Below are positions 25,233-33,778 of a DNA stretch of 64,000 nt, in pieces. The notes under the pieces are model-generated. The model did no database searches and was not told the origin of the DNA. It worked only from the letters and a program-made list of their open reading frames with translations. The position numbers and the translations under genes are program-made. Numbering within the stretch: the stretch's first letter is position 1; each line of letters begins with the position of its first letter. This stretch comes from JABFWF01 sp035539135 (GTDB lineage: Bacteria; Pseudomonadota; Gammaproteobacteria; Xanthomonadales; Xanthomonadaceae). The stretch lies in NCBI GenBank assembly GCA_035539135.1, contig DATLJD010000013.1, positions 124,001 through 188,000 of the forward strand, written 5' to 3'.

Positions 25233-25423
25233 GAACGCCCGGCGCGCTGCGCCGGCCGGGAGAGCCGCGCAGCGGCGTCCCTTCCAAGGGAAAACCAATA
25301 CCCCCGCCCTCCCGGGCGCGGGCCCGTACAGCCTCAGCAAGGAGTCAGAACCTGCCTACGATCAGGGTCTCCACCCGCCGATCCGTACGCTACAGTATGG
25401 CGACCCTCCGCGGAGCCTCCCCC

Positions 25424-26095
25424 ATGCCCGCCCTGCCCGCCACCGCACCGCGCGCCGCCGCGCGCGAGGAACTCGCCAGCGCCCTCACCCACGGCATCGG
25501 CGCCGCCGCCGCGCTCGCCGGCGGCGCGGTGCTGATCACCTTCGCCGCGCTGTTCGGCAAAGGCTGGCAGCTGGCCGGCGCGATCGTGTTCGGCGCCTGC
25601 CTGCTGCTGCTCTACCTCGCCTCCACCCTGTACCACGCGATCCAGCACCCGGTCGCCAAGGGTCGGCTGAAGGTGTTCGACCACTGCGCGATCTACCTGC
25701 TGATTGCCGGCACCTATACCCCGTTCACCCTGGTCGACCTGCGCCACGGCCCGGGCTGGCTGCTGTTCGCCGCGATCTGGACGCTGGCCGCGCTGGGCAT
25801 CGTGTTCAAGCTGTTCTTCACCGGCAGGCTGCGCGTGCTGTCGACCGCGATCTACGTGGCGATGGGCTGGCTGATCGTGGTCGCGATCCGCCCGGTGTGG
25901 AACACGTTGGACGCTTGGACGCTGGGCTGGCTGTTCGCCGGCGGCGTCGCGTACACGCTGGGCACGTTGTTCTACCACCGCGAATCGCTGCCCTATTCGC
26001 ACGCGATCTGGCACCTGTTCGTGATCGCCGGCAGCGTCTGCCACTACGTCGCGGTGCTGGCGCAGATCCTGCCCGACGGCGCGCTGGCGCGCTGA
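25424..26095 (+). CDS. Hemolysin III family membrane protein (YqfA/TrhA)
   Basis: A 223-residue membrane protein with seven hydrophobic helices. Family motifs with the conserved His/Asp/Ser set are present: SALTHGIGA, STLYHA, DHCAIYLLIAGTYTPF and the final HAIWHLFVIAGSVCHYVAV. These proteins belong to the PAQR-like superfamily and, in E. coli, affect membrane lipid balance; the hemolysin label is historical. The ATG at 25424 has GGAG about eight bases upstream; an ATG at 25397 overlaps a likely -10 box and is less likely. It converges with the hydroxylase gene, the two stops forming TGATCA. Confidence 0.9.
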   Translation: MPALPATAPRAAAREELASALTHGIGAAAALAGGAVLITFAALFGKGWQLAGAIVFGACLLLLYLASTLYHAIQHPVAKGRLKVFDHCAIYLLIAGTYTPFTLVDLRHGPGWLLFAAIWTLAALGIVFKLFFTGRLRVLSTAIYVAMGWLIVVAIRPVWNTLDAWTLGWLFAGGVAYTLGTLFYHRESLPYSHAIWHLFVIAGSVCHYVAVLAQILPDGALAR

Positions 26096-26701
26096 TCAGG
26101 CCGGCGACGGGGCGATCCAGTCCGGGTCCGGCTGGTCCAGGTCGAAGTACTCGAAGATCAGGTGGATGCGGTCGCCCGCGCCGTCGTTGCGCACCGCGTG
26201 GATGCCGAGGTTGTTGACCTCCACCGCCTGCCCCTCCGGGAAGTGGTAGCCCTGCTCGCCGACGAAGAACACCACCTGCGGGTTGGTCAGCAGCGGCACG
26301 TGGATCTTGTGCGGCCACTTCGCCGATGGATTCGCGTCCACGTGCGGCTTGATCACGCCGCCCGGCGCCATCCGCGCCAGCATCACCCGCGGGAAGGCCG
26401 CGCGGGCGTAGCCGTAGGGACGAACGGCCTGCGCGAGCACCGGTTCAAGCAGCGACCGCCATTGCGCCCACACTGGCCGGTCGTGCGAGCGGCGCCAGTC
26501 GCGGGTGTCGTCGACGAAACGGAACACGATGTGGCGGGTGCGGTCGAGCGCCTCGAAGCGGTTCGGCTTGCCCGCGTTCTCCGCGTCCCACACCGCCTCC
26601 GGAATCGCCAGCACGGCGGCGCGCAGCGCATCGATGTCGACCGGCCCCAGCGAGCGGATCGAGGTGGTCTTGCGCGGGTTGGGGGCGGGCGCGGGTTGCA
26701 T
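26096..26701 (-). CDS. Aspartyl/asparaginyl beta-hydroxylase-family 2OG-Fe(II) oxygenase
   Basis: A 201-residue cupin-fold oxygenase. The iron ligands and the 2-oxoglutarate Arg are visible as HVDANPSAKWPHKIHVPL (first His), NLGIHAVRNDG (distal His) and DRIHLIFEYFD (Arg). The family hydroxylates Asp or Asn side chains, or lipid groups as in LpxO. The start lies one base after the stop of the sulfotransferase gene, so the two are probably one operon. The substrate is unknown. Confidence 0.88.
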   Translation of the reverse strand: MQPAPAPNPRKTTSIRSLGPVDIDALRAAVLAIPEAVWDAENAGKPNRFEALDRTRHIVFRFVDDTRDWRRSHDRPVWAQWRSLLEPVLAQAVRPYGYARAAFPRVMLARMAPGGVIKPHVDANPSAKWPHKIHVPLLTNPQVVFFVGEQGYHFPEGQAVEVNNLGIHAVRNDGAGDRIHLIFEYFDLDQPDPDWIAPSPA

Positions 26702-26702
26702 G

Positions 26703-27329
26703 TCAGAACTCGTAGTCGAAGAGCTCGAGGTCGCGCTTGTACAGCGAGGCCACGCCCGCCACCAGCGCGTCGTCATAGTAGTCCCGGTAGCTGCCGGCGC
26801 GGCGGGTGCTGTTGACCTGCTCCAGCGGCCGGGCGGGAATGCCGATGCGCGCGCAGACGTCGTCGAAGGACGCCTGCATGCGCTCCACCCGGCCCACGTA
26901 GTCGGCCAGCAGGCGGCCCGCGTCGTCGACCAGCAGCGTGTGCTGCGGCTGGAACAGCAGGTGCTGCAGGGGCGGCCGCTCGAACAGGAAGTGGTGCATC
27001 ACCCCGCGCGGATCGCGCTCGAAGGCGCCGGTCTCGCGGGTGACGAAGGCGCAGTACGACACGAAGCGGTCGAACGGATTGCGCACGAAGGCGAACTTGA
27101 AATACGCGTCGAAATCCGCTTCGCCCAGGTACGGCCGCACCTGCGCGAGGGACAGGTGGCCGTGTCGCAGCGCGGCCAGCTCCGGCCACGGGAAGCGCTT
27201 GTCGACGAACAGGCCAACCTGCTCCAGGTCCGCCGGGCCCAGGTGCGCGCGCAGCGCCTGGCGCACGGAGTGGGTCCCGGTCTTCGGGATGGCGGCGAAG
27301 ATGTAGCGGTGGCTGCGGGAAATGATCAT
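26703..27329 (-). CDS. Sulfotransferase, carbohydrate-type family
   Basis: A 208-residue soluble sulfotransferase. The PAPS-binding loop is near the start (IPKTGTHSVRQAL) and the 3'-phosphate loop is FAFVRNPFDRFVS. Such enzymes move sulfate from PAPS to sugars, lipids or peptides; the acceptor is unknown. The ATG at 27329 matches the family N-terminus. It is paired with the 2OG oxygenase downstream, suggesting successive changes to one molecule. Confidence 0.88.
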   Translation of the reverse strand: MIISRSHRYIFAAIPKTGTHSVRQALRAHLGPADLEQVGLFVDKRFPWPELAALRHGHLSLAQVRPYLGEADFDAYFKFAFVRNPFDRFVSYCAFVTRETGAFERDPRGVMHHFLFERPPLQHLLFQPQHTLLVDDAGRLLADYVGRVERMQASFDDVCARIGIPARPLEQVNSTRRAGSYRDYYDDALVAGVASLYKRDLELFDYEF

Positions 27330-27447
27330 GGACGGGCGGGCCGGGACGCCGGCGCATGATACGCGGACGCCGGAGTGCCACCGGCCGCGCATCGCCGCGC
27401 CCCCGTTTTCGTGTCAACCTAGCCCCGTTTTCCGCCGACGCACCGCC

Positions 27448-28983
27448 ATGTACCTCGCGTACTACGGACTGGCCGAGCCGCCGTTCTCGATCACGCCCGA
27501 CCCGCGCTTCGTCTTCCTCAGCGAGCGCCATCGCGACGCGCTGGCGCACCTGCTGTTCGGCATCGGCCAGGGCGGCGGCGGCGGCTTCGTGCAGCTGACC
27601 GGCGAGGTCGGCACCGGCAAGACCACCCTGTGCCGGCTGCTGCTGGAACAGCTGCCGACGCTCGAGGACGCGCCGCCGACCAAGGTCGCGCTGGTGCTGA
27701 ACCCGCGCCAGTCGCCGGTCGAGCTGCTGGAAACGGTGTGCGAGGAACTGGGCATCGACATCGGCAGCCGGCGCGGCAGCAGCAAGGCGCTGGTCGACGC
27801 GCTCAACGCCTTCCTGCTCGACGCCTACGCGCAGGGCCTGCGGGTGGTGCTGATCATCGACGAGGCACAGGACCTGTCGGCGGACGCGCTGGAACAGGTG
27901 CGCCTGCTGACCAACCTGGAGACGGCGACGCAGAAGCTGCTGCAGGTGGTCCTGCTCGGGCAGCCCGAACTGCGCACGCTGCTCGCGCGCGAGGACCTGC
28001 GCCAGCTCGCGCAGCGGATCACCGCGCGCTTCCACCTGACTCCGCTGGACGAGCGCGAGACGGCGATCTACCTGCGCCACCGCTACACCGTCGCCGGCGG
28101 CGCGCGGCTGCCGTTCACCAGCGACGCGGTCCGCCGCCTGCATCGCCACGCCGGCGGCGTGCCGCGCCTGATCAACATCCTCGCCGAGCGCAGCCTGCTG
28201 GCCGGCTACGCCCGCGACCGGGCGACGATCGACGCGCGCATCGTCGACCTCGCCGCGCGCGAGGCGCTGGCGCCCGCCCCGCGCAATCGCCGCCGGCGAC
28301 GGGCGGTGGCGGCGACCTTCGCGCTGGCATCGATCGCGGCCCTCGCCGCCGCATTCGCGTGGTGGCCGCGCACCGCGCGCCAGGCGACGCCGATCGACGC
28401 GGCGGCGGGTGCCGCGCCGATCCGCGCCGCGGTCGCGCAACCAGCGCCCACCGCGGCACCGCCGCCGCGCCCGTCGGTGCCGCGGCGCGACTCCGCCGCC
28501 CTGGCCGTGCGCATCGCCGAGGCACCCTCCTCGCTGCCACACCTGCTGGCCCTGTGGAACCTGCCGACCAGCCCGCGCGACCTGGCGGTCGCCGAAGCCT
28601 GCGCGGCGCAGCTGGCGCCGGGCGTCTCCTGCCTGCGGGGCCGGCTGCCGCTGGACAGCCTGCTGGCGATCGGCCGGCCGGTGCTGCTGCGCCTGCAGGC
28701 CGGCGGCCACGCGGCCTGGGCGCTGCTGCTCGGGGCCGACGCACGGCGCGTGCGCCTGGAACTGGGCGGCGAACGCTTCGACCTGCCGCGCGCGGCCCTC
28801 GCCTCGGCCTGGCGCGGCGACTACCAGGCGATCTGGCGCGGCGCGCCGCCTGCTCCGCCGGACGACGTGCGCGCGTTCCAGGCCGCGCACGGCCTCGCGA
28901 CCGACGGCGTGGTCGGCCCGGAAACGCGTTTCGCGCTGGCGGCCGACGGCCCCGGCCCGCGCCTGCTGCCGGAGCTGGACTGA
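27448..28983 (+). CDS. gspA: Type II secretion ATPase GspA/ExeA family
   Basis: A 511-residue protein. The N-terminal MYLAYYGLAEPPFSITPDPRF is the classic ExeA start. The AAA domain has a Walker A (GEVGTGKTTL) and a Walker B (VLIIDEAQDL). One membrane helix lies near 285-305, a Pro/Ala linker follows, and a periplasmic peptidoglycan-binding domain ends the protein (VRAFQAAHGLATDGVVGPETRFAL). GspA-GspB in Aeromonas helps the secretin pass the cell wall. The stop and the gspB start overlap (ATGA). No other type II secretion gene is in the window. Confidence 0.9.
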   Translation: MYLAYYGLAEPPFSITPDPRFVFLSERHRDALAHLLFGIGQGGGGGFVQLTGEVGTGKTTLCRLLLEQLPTLEDAPPTKVALVLNPRQSPVELLETVCEELGIDIGSRRGSSKALVDALNAFLLDAYAQGLRVVLIIDEAQDLSADALEQVRLLTNLETATQKLLQVVLLGQPELRTLLAREDLRQLAQRITARFHLTPLDERETAIYLRHRYTVAGGARLPFTSDAVRRLHRHAGGVPRLINILAERSLLAGYARDRATIDARIVDLAAREALAPAPRNRRRRRAVAATFALASIAALAAAFAWWPRTARQATPIDAAAGAAPIRAAVAQPAPTAAPPPRPSVPRRDSAALAVRIAEAPSSLPHLLALWNLPTSPRDLAVAEACAAQLAPGVSCLRGRLPLDSLLAIGRPVLLRLQAGGHAAWALLLGADARRVRLELGGERFDLPRAALASAWRGDYQAIWRGAPPAPPDDVRAFQAAHGLATDGVVGPETRFALAADGPGPRLLPELD

Positions 28984-29777
28984 TGTCGCTGATCCTCGAG
29001 GCTCTGCGCAAGTCGGAAGCCGAACGCCAGCGCGGCCGCCTGCCCGCGCTCGCGACCGGCGCGCCGCCGGCACCGTCGCCGCGCACGGTGCGCGCGGCAT
29101 CGTGGAAATGGCCGCTGCTCGGCGCCGGCGCGCTGGCCCTGGCCTTCGTCGCGTGGCTGGCGGGTGCGGGCTGGACGCGCCGCGACGTGCCGCCCGCGCC
29201 CGCGATCCCCGCTCCCGCGGCGGTGGAAGCCGCGTCGGCGCCGATGCCCGGGCCGAACACGGCGGCCGCGGCGGGCACGCCCGCGGGAACGAACGCGTTG
29301 CCGCCGATCGACCGGCTCACGCCGCGGGTCGCGCCGGCTCCCGCATCGCGCGACACGCCCCCGCCGGCACGTGCTGCCGCGCGCCACGACGATGCACCCG
29401 CGCGTGGCCCAACGACCGTCACCGCTGACGCCGCGACCACCGCGCGACGCGACGCACCCGCATCCGCCTCCGCACGCGTAGCCCCCGCTTCCACCGGAAG
29501 CACGCCAAGCGCGGCCACGACGGCGGGGCTGCCGACCGCCGCGCCGGACACGGTCCTCTCGCTCGCCGACCTCGATCCCGCCACCCGCAAGGCCCTGCCA
29601 CCGCTCCATGTGAGCATGCACCTGTGGGACGCCGATCCGTCGCGACGCTTCGTGATCCTCGACGGCAACCGGCGCGCCGAAGGCGACCGCGTCGGCCCGG
29701 CGGTCGTCACCGACATCACCCGCGACGGCGTGCTGCTGGAGTGGAACGGACGCCGTATCCGGGTGCCGCTGCGCTGA
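28983..29777 (+). CDS. gspB: General secretion pathway protein B
   Basis: A 264-residue protein with the diagnostic start MSLILEALRKSEAERQRG, one membrane helix near 42-62, a long Pro/Ala/Thr-rich periplasmic linker and a C-terminal GspB domain (LHVSMHLWDADPSRRFVILDGNR to WNGRRIRVPLR). It would form an inner-membrane complex with GspA and bind or position the secretin. The linker is unusually long and low in complexity. Confidence 0.88.
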   Translation: MSLILEALRKSEAERQRGRLPALATGAPPAPSPRTVRAASWKWPLLGAGALALAFVAWLAGAGWTRRDVPPAPAIPAPAAVEAASAPMPGPNTAAAAGTPAGTNALPPIDRLTPRVAPAPASRDTPPPARAAARHDDAPARGPTTVTADAATTARRDAPASASARVAPASTGSTPSAATTAGLPTAAPDTVLSLADLDPATRKALPPLHVSMHLWDADPSRRFVILDGNRRAEGDRVGPAVVTDITRDGVLLEWNGRRIRVPLR

Positions 29778-29907
29778 TTGTCTTCATTGCGGATCACGGC
29801 CCGCGCAAAGATGCGGGGCTTCAGCTACCTGACCCCGCACCGCTGACGCGTTCCTCATCCCTGCTGCGGAAAATCCGCCGGATCGCGTTGCCCGCGCCCG
29901 TCCGCAG

Positions 29908-30189
29908 ATGGATTCCCACCGCATCCACCACGCCCTCGCCCATCACTATGGACGCAAGTGCCGGCTGGTGTTCCCCCACGGCGACTGGCCGCAGCACGAG
30001 ACCCGCATCGCGTCGGGCTGGGCCTACATGTCGCACGAACTGCCGTGGGAGGAAGCGCGCTCGACGGTGCTCGCGGGCTGGGAGGCGATGGACTTCGACG
30101 GCCGCGATTCGCTGTTCCGGGTGCCGGCCGACAACGACGACGAGGACCGCGACGTGCCGGGGCGGCGCAAGCCCGAATCGCTTTCCTGA
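29908..30189 (+). CDS. Hypothetical protein, 93 residues
   Basis: Not recognised. It is small, soluble and His- and Trp-rich (HRIHHALAHHYGRK at the start), with an acidic patch (DNDDEDRD) near the end and no signal peptide. It stands alone between gspB and the convergent barrel gene. Codon use looks like that of neighbouring real genes. There is no strong ribosome site before the ATG, so the start is uncertain. Confidence 0.55.
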   Translation: MDSHRIHHALAHHYGRKCRLVFPHGDWPQHETRIASGWAYMSHELPWEEARSTVLAGWEAMDFDGRDSLFRVPADNDDEDRDVPGRRKPESLS

Positions 30190-30213
30190 AGGCGCGCGCG
30201 GCGCGCCGTCCGC

Positions 30214-31440
30214 TCACCAGAACCAGCGCACGCTCGCCTGCGCCTGCAGGCTGTCCTGGCGCGGGTCGACGCCGGAGAGCCGGCGCTGGTCGCGCGCGCT
30301 GTCCACGTACAGCAGCTCGCCGGTGATGCGCAACCGCGGCTGCGGCCGCCAGTTCAGCGCGAAGGTGAGCGCGCGGCCGTGCTCGTCCAGCGGCGCACTC
30401 CGGCCCTCGGGCAGCTGGCGCGCGCCGAACAGGTCCACGCGCACCGTCGGCTGCCAGTCGCCGCGCTCCCAGCCGGCGAGGAGGTAGCCCGCGTGGAAGC
30501 GCGTGTCGAGCGACAGGCCCGGCACTGGTTCGAACACCGTGCTGCCGGCCATCGCCTGCGCCAGCACCACCACCTCGCCGAAGCGCTTCTGCGCGCCGAG
30601 GCTCCAGAACCGCGTGTGCCAGGCGTACAGCTCGCGGCCGGCGTAATCCACCTCGGCCGCGGGATCGGCGCGATTGTCGTAGTACAGCGCGGCCAGCCGG
30701 TCCTGCGCGGGCGTCTGCCAGTCGATTCCGACGTAGGCGCCGATGCGGTGGTCGATCTCGAGGAACGGGCGAAAGCGCAGCGGCGGCGCGTCGCCGACGA
30801 TCGGCGCCAGCGCGTCGGGCTCGCGCAGGCTGCCGTCGAAGCCGGAAGCGATGTCGTGCAGGGCCCAGCCGCGCATCGCCAGCAGTTCGCCGGCCGGATC
30901 GTTCTTCTGGAACAGCGCCGCGCTGGTGGTCAGCGTGCCCCGCGCGCCGCGACGCTCGACCCGCACCTCGGCGCCGACCGTGCGCAGTTCCTCGCCGACC
31001 CAGGTGTTGATCGCCGACGGCGTCAGGGTCCAGGTGCTGGTCCAGCCGAGGCCGTCGTTCTCCAGCGAGATCGGCGGGAAGAACGCGCCGACCTTCGCCG
31101 ACCAGCGCCAGGGCGTGGTCGACACCGGCCGGTAGCGCAGCCAGGCTTCGAGCAGGTCGAAGGGCTTGCGCGCGGCCGGCACGTACTGCGCTTCCGCCGA
31201 CGCGAGCAACTCGGCGGTCGGCTGCCAGCGCACGACGATCGCGCCGCTGCCGGAGAACGCGTCGCCGTCGCCGAAGCGCGTCTTGCCGAGGCCGCCCTCG
31301 GTCCAGCGATCGTCGGCGCCGTCGTCCGCGGCCACCAGGCGCAGGTCGAGGTAGCCCTCGGCCTGCAGTGCCTGCGCATGCGCCGTGCCGCCCACGGCCA
31401 TGCCCGCCAGCAGGCAGGCCGGCGCCCACACGCGCGTCAT
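30214..31440 (-). CDS. Predicted outer-membrane beta-barrel protein
   Basis: A 408-residue secreted protein with signal peptide (AHA-Q). It has many alternating aromatic strands and ends in VRWFW, a C-terminal aromatic typical of outer-membrane barrels. No plug or TonB box is present, so it resembles a porin or a passive barrel. The specific family is not recognised. The start overlaps the stop of the phosphodiesterase gene (ATGA), placing it last in a three-gene unit with the cupredoxin. Confidence 0.75.
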   Translation of the reverse strand: MTRVWAPACLLAGMAVGGTAHAQALQAEGYLDLRLVAADDGADDRWTEGGLGKTRFGDGDAFSGSGAIVVRWQPTAELLASAEAQYVPAARKPFDLLEAWLRYRPVSTTPWRWSAKVGAFFPPISLENDGLGWTSTWTLTPSAINTWVGEELRTVGAEVRVERRGARGTLTTSAALFQKNDPAGELLAMRGWALHDIASGFDGSLREPDALAPIVGDAPPLRFRPFLEIDHRIGAYVGIDWQTPAQDRLAALYYDNRADPAAEVDYAGRELYAWHTRFWSLGAQKRFGEVVVLAQAMAGSTVFEPVPGLSLDTRFHAGYLLAGWERGDWQPTVRVDLFGARQLPEGRSAPLDEHGRALTFALNWRPQPRLRITGELLYVDSARDQRRLSGVDPRQDSLQAQASVRWFW

Positions 31441-33776
31441 GAACCCGCCGCCTGCCGCGGCCGTTCCGACGCGACGAAGGAGGAAAAATCCGCCGCCGGC
31501 AGCGGCCGCGCGATCAGAAAGCCTTGGGCATGGTCGCAACCGATCGCGGCGAGGTAGTCGAGCGCCCCCGCATCCTCCACGCCTTCCGCGGTGACCCGGC
31601 AGTCGAGTTCGTGGGCAAGGTCGGTGATCGCGCGCACGATCATGCGGTCCTCGCGCGACTGCGCGAGCTGGGCGACGAAGGCGCGGTCGATCTTCAGCTC
31701 GCGCACCGGCAACCGGCGCAGGTAGGCGAACGACGACTGGCCGACACCGAAATCGTCGATCGACAACGGGATGCCCTGCGCGGCGAGCGCGCGCAGCACC
31801 GGCATCGCCGCGTCCGGCTTGCGCATCAGCGCACTCTCGGTGATCTCCAGCCCGATCGCGTCGGCGGGCAGGCCGTGCGCCGCGAGCAGGCCGGCGACCC
31901 GGCGCGGCAACTCCACGTCCTCGAGGTCGCGCGCGGAGACGTTGAGCGCGACCCGCGCCTGCAGCCCCGCCGCGCGCCAGCGCGCGGCCTGGGCGATGCC
32001 GGCGGCGAGCACCCAGCGGGTGAGCCGGCTGATGTTGCCGGTTTCCTCGGCGAGGCCGATGAACGCGTCCGGCGGCACCAGGCCGAGCTGCGGGTGCTGC
32101 CAGCGCACCAGCCCTTCCGCGCTGTCGACCCGGCCGCTGGCAAGGTGCAGGCGCGGCTGGTAGTGCAGGACCAGGCCGTCGTGCGCGATCGCATAGCGCA
32201 GGTCGCCCATCAGCGACAGGCGTTCGGCGCGGTGCGGGTCGGTGGCCTCGTCGTAGACGGCGATCGGTTCGTCCGCGCCGATCGCGGCGAGCAGGGCGAC
32301 GTCGGCGCGCCGCAGCAGCGCGCCGGCGTCGCGCCCGTGCGCGGGCGCCAGGGCGATGCCGACGGCGGGCGCGAGGTCGAGGCTGAAATCGCCCTCGCGG
32401 TAGGGATCGGACAGCGCCTCGACCAGGTGCAGCGCGATCGCGGTCGCGTCCGCACGGGTGGCTCGCGCGAGGAACACCGCGAACGTGCCGTCGGTCGCGC
32501 GTGCGACCAGGCCGTCGCCGGCCGGCGTGCGCAGGCGCGCGGCGGCGTCGCGCATCAGCCGGTCGCCGACGCCGTGGCCGAGCGTCTTGACGATGTCGGG
32601 CAGGCGCTCCAGGCCGACCAGCAGCAGCGCCGCTTCGGTGCCGGGCGCGGCAGTCAGCGCCTGCTGGATCGTCGCCTCCACCGCGCTGCGGTTGGGCAGG
32701 CCGGTGACCTGGTCGTGGCCGGCCTGGTGCAGGATGTGCGCCTCGCGCTCGCGGATCGCCTGGGTCATGTTGCCGAAGGCGGCGGCGAGCGCGCCGAGCT
32801 CGTCGCCACGGGTGGCCGGCGGCGTGTGTTCGTAATCGCCGGCCTCGATCCGTCGGGCCGATGCCGCCAGCGCCTCCAGCGGCCGCGCCACGCTGCGCGC
32901 GATCAGCCACGCGCCGGCGAGGCCCACCAGCAGGCCGAGCCCGAGCAGGCCGGCCCAGGCCGCCGCCACCGAGCGATAGGGCTGCAGCGCGGCGTCGACC
33001 GAGTAGCCGAGCACCGCCATCACCGGCGCGCTGCGCTGCGAGCGCGCCAGCGGCACCGCCTGCACGACGTACTCGCGCCCGCCGAGGTCGAGCACCTGCG
33101 GCCGGGCCGGCGGCGCGCCGTAGGCGCGCAGGGCGCGGGTGAGTTCGGCTTCGGCGTCGCCGTGCGCGATCGGGATCCAGCGGCCGTCGGCGCCGGGCGT
33201 CGCCAGCTCGACCTCGCGCGGCAGCGCCGACTGCGCCTGCAGCTTCGCCAGCAAGCGGTCGTCGACCGGGATCGCCGCGGCGATGAAGCCGACCAGGTCC
33301 GGCGCGAACACCGGGACCACCACCATCCAGTTGGCCCGGCCCTGGCGGGCGACGACCGCCGCGGCCGGCTGCTGCAGCGCGCGGCCGACCAGGTCGTCGT
33401 AGGGAAACGCGACGCCGTCGGCGAACTCGCCGGCGGTGTCGGCCTGCACCTTGCCGTCGAGCCCGACCAGCAGCATCTGCGTCGCCCCGACCCGGCGTCC
33501 GTGGTTGCGCAGCGCCGACAGCACCGTCGCGCGGTCCCGCTGGGCGATCGCGGCACGCAATGCGAAGTCCAGCGACAGCACCTGCACGCCGGCGCCGACC
33601 CGTTCCGAGATGTCGTCTAGCTGGCGCGCGAACGCGTGCGCGGCGGCGCCGAGCTGGCGCTGGCCTTCGCCGATCAGCTCGTGGCGGGTCACGCCGTACA
33701 CCAGCGCCGCGGTCAGCAGCTGCACCGCGATCAACGCCGCGACGAAGAAGGACGCGAGGCGGGTGCGGAAGCCCAT
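31437..33776 (-). CDS. Membrane sensor with degenerate GGDEF and intact EAL domain (c-di-GMP phosphodiesterase)
   Basis: A 779-residue protein: membrane helix at about 9-28, a periplasmic sensor region to about 285 (CACHE-like), a second helix, a HAMP linker (RPLEALAASARRIEAGDYEHTP), a GGDEF domain whose active site reads TDGTF and is therefore probably inactive, and a C-terminal EAL domain. The EAL residues needed for metal and c-di-GMP cleavage are present (EGLVRW, ALNVSARDL, LEITES, IDDFGVG, LKIDRAFV, AEGVED). It is likely a phosphodiesterase controlled by an extracytoplasmic signal. It starts two bases after the cupredoxin gene. Confidence 0.92.
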   Translation of the reverse strand: MGFRTRLASFFVAALIAVQLLTAALVYGVTRHELIGEGQRQLGAAAHAFARQLDDISERVGAGVQVLSLDFALRAAIAQRDRATVLSALRNHGRRVGATQMLLVGLDGKVQADTAGEFADGVAFPYDDLVGRALQQPAAAVVARQGRANWMVVVPVFAPDLVGFIAAAIPVDDRLLAKLQAQSALPREVELATPGADGRWIPIAHGDAEAELTRALRAYGAPPARPQVLDLGGREYVVQAVPLARSQRSAPVMAVLGYSVDAALQPYRSVAAAWAGLLGLGLLVGLAGAWLIARSVARPLEALAASARRIEAGDYEHTPPATRGDELGALAAAFGNMTQAIREREAHILHQAGHDQVTGLPNRSAVEATIQQALTAAPGTEAALLLVGLERLPDIVKTLGHGVGDRLMRDAAARLRTPAGDGLVARATDGTFAVFLARATRADATAIALHLVEALSDPYREGDFSLDLAPAVGIALAPAHGRDAGALLRRADVALLAAIGADEPIAVYDEATDPHRAERLSLMGDLRYAIAHDGLVLHYQPRLHLASGRVDSAEGLVRWQHPQLGLVPPDAFIGLAEETGNISRLTRWVLAAGIAQAARWRAAGLQARVALNVSARDLEDVELPRRVAGLLAAHGLPADAIGLEITESALMRKPDAAMPVLRALAAQGIPLSIDDFGVGQSSFAYLRRLPVRELKIDRAFVAQLAQSREDRMIVRAITDLAHELDCRVTAEGVEDAGALDYLAAIGCDHAQGFLIARPLPAADFSSFVASERPRQAAGS

Positions 33777-33778
33777 GC

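Larger units (their letters stand above)
24930..25423. other. Highly structured 494-base intergenic region
   Basis: It holds, in order, palindromic element copy 2, a GCGGAGC/GCTCCGC hairpin (25081-25096), a palindrome related to copy 1 (25156-25171), a long GC stem (25195-25232) and a B12-box-like stretch (25343-25357). A weak -10 (TACAGT, 25391-25396) precedes the hemolysin III gene. No open frame with a ribosome site is convincing. Confidence 0.6.
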
